DNA from: Candidatus Thorarchaeota archaeon
Lineage (GTDB): Archaea; Asgardarchaeota; Thorarchaeia; Thorarchaeales; Thorarchaeaceae
Reading direction: 5' to 3'
DNA: 7,614 bases
NCBI GenBank assembly: GCA_016840825.1
Contig: JAEORN010000163.1
Span: forward strand, 1 to 7,614
Every line of letters begins with the position of its first letter. The stretch's first letter is position 1. This document shows, piece by piece, positions 5,678 through 7,614 of this stretch. Below the pieces are notes generated by a model, which saw only the letters and a list, made by a program, of their open reading frames with translations, was not told the origin of the DNA and did no database searches. The position numbers were made by a program, and so were the translations under genes.

Positions 5678-6501
5678 TATCGAGAAACTTGGCGGTCGAC
5701 ATATTCATGGACTTCATCAGAGGTGAATAATACACGCCCTTCCATGCCGCCTGCGATCGTTATTGTTTGCCCACTAATATGACCTGCAACGGCATCAGAT
5801 GAGAGAAACAGTATCGCGTTTGCTATGTCAGATGGATTCGCAATTTTCCTCATAGGAAGAGTCTGAAGTACTCGTGAAACCATTATCGCATCAGACATGG
5901 CTTCTTCTGCCATCGGAGTGTTCGTCCATCCAGGATTGATAATATTCACGCGACCTCGATCAGCAAGATGCACAATCTCATTCTTTAGACTCATCATGAG
6001 CCCATGCATACCGGCTTTTGATGCTGAATAATCTGAGTACCAAGCTTCTCCGAAAACAGCTGCGGTGGATCCAACAAGTAAAAGTGAGGCATCCTGCCCA
6101 GGATTGTCTTTGAGATTCCTAAAGAAGTACTTTGACGTGAGAAAAGCCCCGGAGAGATTCACATTTACGACTCGATTCCATTGTTCAAAGGGCATCTCAT
6201 GAACTCCAATTCCTTCATGATTGGCAATTCCCGCATTTGCAACCGCAATATCTACGCGACCATATTTTGAACTGGCTTTTGAGAAAAGATCTTTCAAATC
6301 GTCTTCTCTTGAAACATCGGCCTTTACAATCAACAGACTTGAGCTGTGTTGCTCTGAAAGATTCGCTAGATTGCGTTCATCTGTCTTATAGCAAGCTGTA
6401 ACATTGGCACCTTCCTCGAGAAATCTTTTGGTTGTTTCAAAGCCAATACCACTTGAAGCTCCAGTCACTAATGCATGCTTATCCGTAATTCCTAGCTCCA
6501 T
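5677..6501 (-). CDS. Classical short-chain dehydrogenase/reductase (SDR)
   Basis: A 274-residue classical SDR oxidoreductase using NAD(P). Numbered from the start chosen, the cofactor motif TGASSGIG is 13-20. D62 (ADVS) and NAG at 89-91 follow. N115 (NVNLSG), S145 (VGST), Y158 and K162 (YSASK) complete the catalytic tetrad with normal spacing. PGW near 190 and the C-terminal GQTITIAGGM block are also standard. K39 after strand 2, with no acidic residue at its end, makes NADP(H) plausible. The protein extends about 20 residues past the usual GG(M/E) end. Family members reduce 3-oxoacyl thioesters, sugars or other alcohols/ketones; the substrate is not readable. It lies 41 nt below the LRR gene and abuts the methyltransferase. 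Three in-frame ATGs compete (6510, 6507, 6501). AGGA at 6511-6514 touches the first and is 9 nt before the last, so 6501 is preferred. Confidence 0.93.
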   Translation of the reverse strand: MELGITDKHALVTGASSGIGFETTKRFLEEGANVTACYKTDERNLANLSEQHSSSLLIVKADVSREDDLKDLFSKASSKYGRVDIAVANAGIANHEGIGVHEMPFEQWNRVVNVNLSGAFLTSKYFFRNLKDNPGQDASLLLVGSTAAVFGEAWYSDYSASKAGMHGLMMSLKNEIVHLADRGRVNIINPGWTNTPMAEEAMSDAIMVSRVLQTLPMRKIANPSDIANAILFLSSDAVAGHISGQTITIAGGMEGRVLFTSDEVHEYVDRQVSR

Positions 6502-6510
6502 TGTCATCAT

Positions 6511-6514
6511 TCCT
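6511..6514 (-). promoter_or_regulatory. Ribosome binding site of the SDR gene (decides start)
   Basis: AGGA on the minus strand directly adjoins the first ATG (6508-6510) but is 9 nt before the ATG at 6499-6501. This favours the product starting MELGITDKHALVTG, a typical SDR N-terminus. Confidence 0.4.
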
Positions 6515-6542
6515 AAATTGATGCCTTCACATTATGATGATG

Positions 6543-7028
6543 CTAAATATCAGATGACTTCCAAAGAATCTTGTGAAATCGTTCAACGAGTACATCAGGC
6601 CAGCTTCCTATCGAGCGTAATAGTAAATCTGCAGTCAATGTAACATCGTCATTCAGAAGGAGATTCTGTAACTCTGAGCAGTGAAAAAGAGGAGAGATGT
6701 CAATGCTCGAAAGTGGATTCTTTGCCAAATCGATCTCTCTAAGATGAGGACAGTCGCTTAATGGATGCAGATCGATTGATTTGATTCTATTATTACCAAG
6801 CTGTAGCTCTTCTAGATTGACGCATTTGCTCAATGGTGTCAGATCAATTTCGGATAGTTGATTATAACGCAATGTTATCTTCTCAAGCTTGGTACACCAT
6901 ATCAAAGGCAGTAAATCGATTTCAGTGATATTTCTGAGCTCAAGATTCAGTGCAGTTTCATAGATTGGAATAACTCGGGTTTGTTCAAACCCACTGGATG
7001 TCTGAAATCTGATAATGACTTCCTCCAA
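6543..7028 (-). CDS. Leucine-rich-repeat protein
   Basis: A 161-residue protein, mostly four 24-residue leucine-rich repeats covering about residues 29-123. The unit reads LxxIxLxxNxLxxIDLxPLxxCxx. IDLxPLxxC occurs at 37-45, 61-69, 85-93 and 109-117 (the last as IDISPLFHC). A short N-terminal beta segment (EEVIIRFQT) and a C-terminal helical cap (TADLLLRSIGSWPDVLVERFHKILW) flank them. There is no signal peptide or membrane segment, so it is probably a cytoplasmic protein-binding scaffold. LRR proteins of this IDLxPLxxC type are common in Asgard archaea, as I recall. There is no ATG near the 5' end. TTG 7026-7028 is chosen because a perfect GGAGGT (7035-7040) lies 6 nt before it; an earlier TTG (7044-7046) precedes that site. 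The SDR and methyltransferase follow on the same strand, probably in the same transcript. Confidence 0.85.
   Translation of the reverse strand: MEEVIIRFQTSSGFEQTRVIPIYETALNLELRNITEIDLLPLIWCTKLEKITLRYNQLSEIDLTPLSKCVNLEELQLGNNRIKSIDLHPLSDCPHLREIDLAKNPLSSIDISPLFHCSELQNLLLNDDVTLTADLLLRSIGSWPDVLVERFHKILWKSSDI
6660..6944 (-). repeat. Four coding repeats of 72 bp (LRR units)
   Basis: The LRR units show at DNA level with a 72-bp period. Similar ATCGAT/ATCAAT cores, the complement of the Ile-Asp codons, recur near 6769, 6841 and 6913. Third-position divergence shows these are old protein repeats, not a recent tandem duplication. Confidence 0.75.
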
Positions 7029-7034
7029 AACGCT

Positions 7035-7040
7035 ACCTCC
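7035..7040 (-). promoter_or_regulatory. Consensus ribosome binding site of the LRR gene (decides a TTG start)
   Basis: GGAGGT on the minus strand is the best Shine-Dalgarno match in the window. It stands 6 nt before TTG 7026-7028, making that rare codon the likely start. Confidence 0.65.
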
Positions 7041-7082
7041 AAGCAAATGAATCTGATCGATTCGAAATAATCAATCTTCCAG

Positions 7083-7088
7083 TATATA
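7083..7088 (-). promoter_or_regulatory. TATA box of the LRR-SDR-methyltransferase run
   Basis: TATATA within TTTCTATATACTGG on the minus strand is a good archaeal TATA match. Start of transcription is expected near 7060, giving a leader of about 32 nt that contains the GGAGGT ribosome binding site. Confidence 0.5.
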
Positions 7089-7128
7089 GAAATCTCTTAA
7101 GCATTAACCCATTAAAAGTATCATGTAT

Positions 7129-7347
7129 CTATTCGACTGATAGCTGAGCCCATCCATTGCAACGAGGATAGAACATCCACCAATTCAAAGACTTTGGCTC
7201 AACTCTAAGCTTGACCCCACACTCTTTATTGGCACATTCGAACTTCCCTTTGGGCCAAGGTGTGGAGCAGACCGGACATGTGGATATCAATTGAATGATC
7301 TCTTCTTTTGAGAGATGATTAGGATTTGTCGATGTTATGAAGGTCAT
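7129..7347 (-). CDS. Small zinc-ribbon protein, unknown function
   Basis: A 72-residue soluble protein I do not recognise as a named family. Residues 1-22 form a polar N-terminus with a helix (SKEEIIQLIS). Then comes a four-cysteine zinc-ribbon-like knuckle: C24-P-V-C27, then C38-A-N-K-E-C43, spacing CxxC-x10-CxxxxC. A tail with W56, W57, W66 and a lone C63 follows. It may bind zinc and contact nucleic acid or protein, but nothing here decides this. ATG 7345-7347 is preferred over GTG 7351-7353. No Shine-Dalgarno is visible, and a TATA-like box at 7377-7384 predicts transcription start about 8 nt before the ATG, so the mRNA would be nearly leaderless. It lies about 100 nt upstream of the LRR gene on the same strand and is divergent from the PAS-like gene. 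Confidence 0.65.
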   Translation of the reverse strand: MTFITSTNPNHLSKEEIIQLISTCPVCSTPWPKGKFECANKECGVKLRVEPKSLNWWMFYPRCNGWAQLSVE

Positions 7348-7376
7348 TTCCACACATCAGTATGTAACGGAGTGGG

Positions 7377-7384
7377 AATATTAA
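7377..7384 (-). promoter_or_regulatory. Candidate TATA-like box of the zinc-ribbon gene
   Basis: TTAATATT on the minus strand is centred about 33 nt before the ATG at 7345-7347. Transcription would begin near 7355, which fits the missing ribosome binding site. Confidence 0.3.
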
Positions 7385-7438
7385 GGAGAGATGGCTAGCA
7401 ATATCTCGTTTTGAAGAATGATATTGCATATTACTCTC

Positions 7439-7446
7439 TTTATACA
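7439..7446 (+). promoter_or_regulatory. TATA-like box of the right-edge PAS/DUF438-like gene
   Basis: TTTATACA predicts transcription start near 7468, so the in-frame ATG at 7447 would not be in the mRNA while ATG 7501 would follow a leader of about 30 nt. The 7348-7500 intergenic stretch otherwise shows only the divergent promoter elements. Confidence 0.4.
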
Positions 7447-7500
7447 ATGATCCTGAATCACGATGGTTTTTTAGGATGTGCTTTTCCTTTCTCACTTATC

Positions 7501-7614
7501 ATGAAGATCGAACCATTAGTTAAAGCGCTTGAGAGAATGACTCCAGATTTTCTATCATCACTACTCGATGTTCTTCCTGTGGATTTCTCAGTTATTGATG
7601 CCAATGATAATGTC
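7501..7614 (+). CDS. PAS/DUF438-like protein, N-terminal 38 codons (3' truncated by window edge)
   Basis: The frame is open from ATG 7501 to the window end. It begins with a short helix (IEPLVKALERMTPDFLSSLL) followed by DVLPVDFSVIDANDNV. The segment 'LLxxLPVDxxxxDxNDxV' resembles the opening of the PAS-like domain found in DUF438 proteins and related sensors, where it usually continues into a ligand- or heme-binding pocket. With only 38 residues, neither the remaining domains nor the ligand can be seen. The frame also contains ATG 7447 and a stop at 7396-7398 farther upstream. I prefer 7501 because the residues between (FLGCAFPFSLI) do not look like the family and a TATA-like box ends at 7446. 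Confidence 0.6.
   Translation, partial: MKIEPLVKALERMTPDFLSSLLDVLPVDFSVIDANDNV

Noticed and set aside
6404..6643. Plus-strand open frame of 79 codons bridging SDR and LRR genes
   Set aside because: Antisense to the 5' end of the SDR and the 3' end of the LRR gene, with no ribosome binding site or family match.
7447..7500. Upstream ATG extending the PAS-like protein by 18 residues
   Set aside because: The TATA-like box at 7439-7446 would start transcription downstream of it, and the added residues do not resemble the family.
1..7614. CRISPR array, tRNA, rRNA, insertion sequence or phage module
   Set aside because: No regularly spaced direct repeats, cloverleaf, terminal inverted repeats or transposase/integrase-like proteins were seen on either strand.

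Overview
The window most likely comes from an Asgard archaeon, perhaps Thorarchaeota- or Lokiarchaeota-like. This is inferred from gene content. There is a Rab/Ras-type small GTPase next to a longin-domain protein, a leucine-rich-repeat protein built from 24-residue IDLxPLxxC units, A/T-rich TATA-like boxes at archaeal spacing, GGAGGTGA-type ribosome binding sites on some genes and apparently leaderless starts on others. Arginine codons are often AGA/AGG. No rRNA, tRNA, CRISPR array, insertion sequence or phage gene was seen. Coding density is high, and eight of the eleven genes lie on the minus strand.

Layout. The left edge holds the C-terminal end of an AMP-forming acyl-CoA ligase (+, 1-330). 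It converges on a minus-strand run read from 3612 down to 361. In transcription order this run is a longin plus tandem winged-helix protein (2032-3612), a small GTPase with atypical G3 and G5 motifs (1429-1959) and an atypical NAD(P)-binding SDR protein (361-1380). A gamma-class carbonic anhydrase (minus, 3719-4234) is divergent from a DUF4184/YdjM-like membrane protein (+, 4328-4900). That gene converges, with a 3-nt gap, on a second minus-strand run read from 7028 down to 4904: LRR protein, classical SDR dehydrogenase, class I SAM methyltransferase. A 72-aa zinc-ribbon protein (minus, 7129-7347) is divergent from the first 38 codons of a PAS/DUF438-like protein that runs off the right edge (+, 7501-7614).

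How the genes may work together. The clearest functional pairing is the longin/winged-helix protein with the GTPase. Longin and roadblock domains are known platforms and regulators for small GTPases, and the two genes are consecutive on one strand. The LRR-SDR-methyltransferase run looks co-transcribed. The methyltransferase ribosome binding site overlaps the SDR stop codon, but the substrates cannot be read from sequence. The carbonic anhydrase keeps all three metal-binding histidines and looks active. Several start codons were moved from the longest reading frame to the one placed correctly behind a Shine-Dalgarno sequence.
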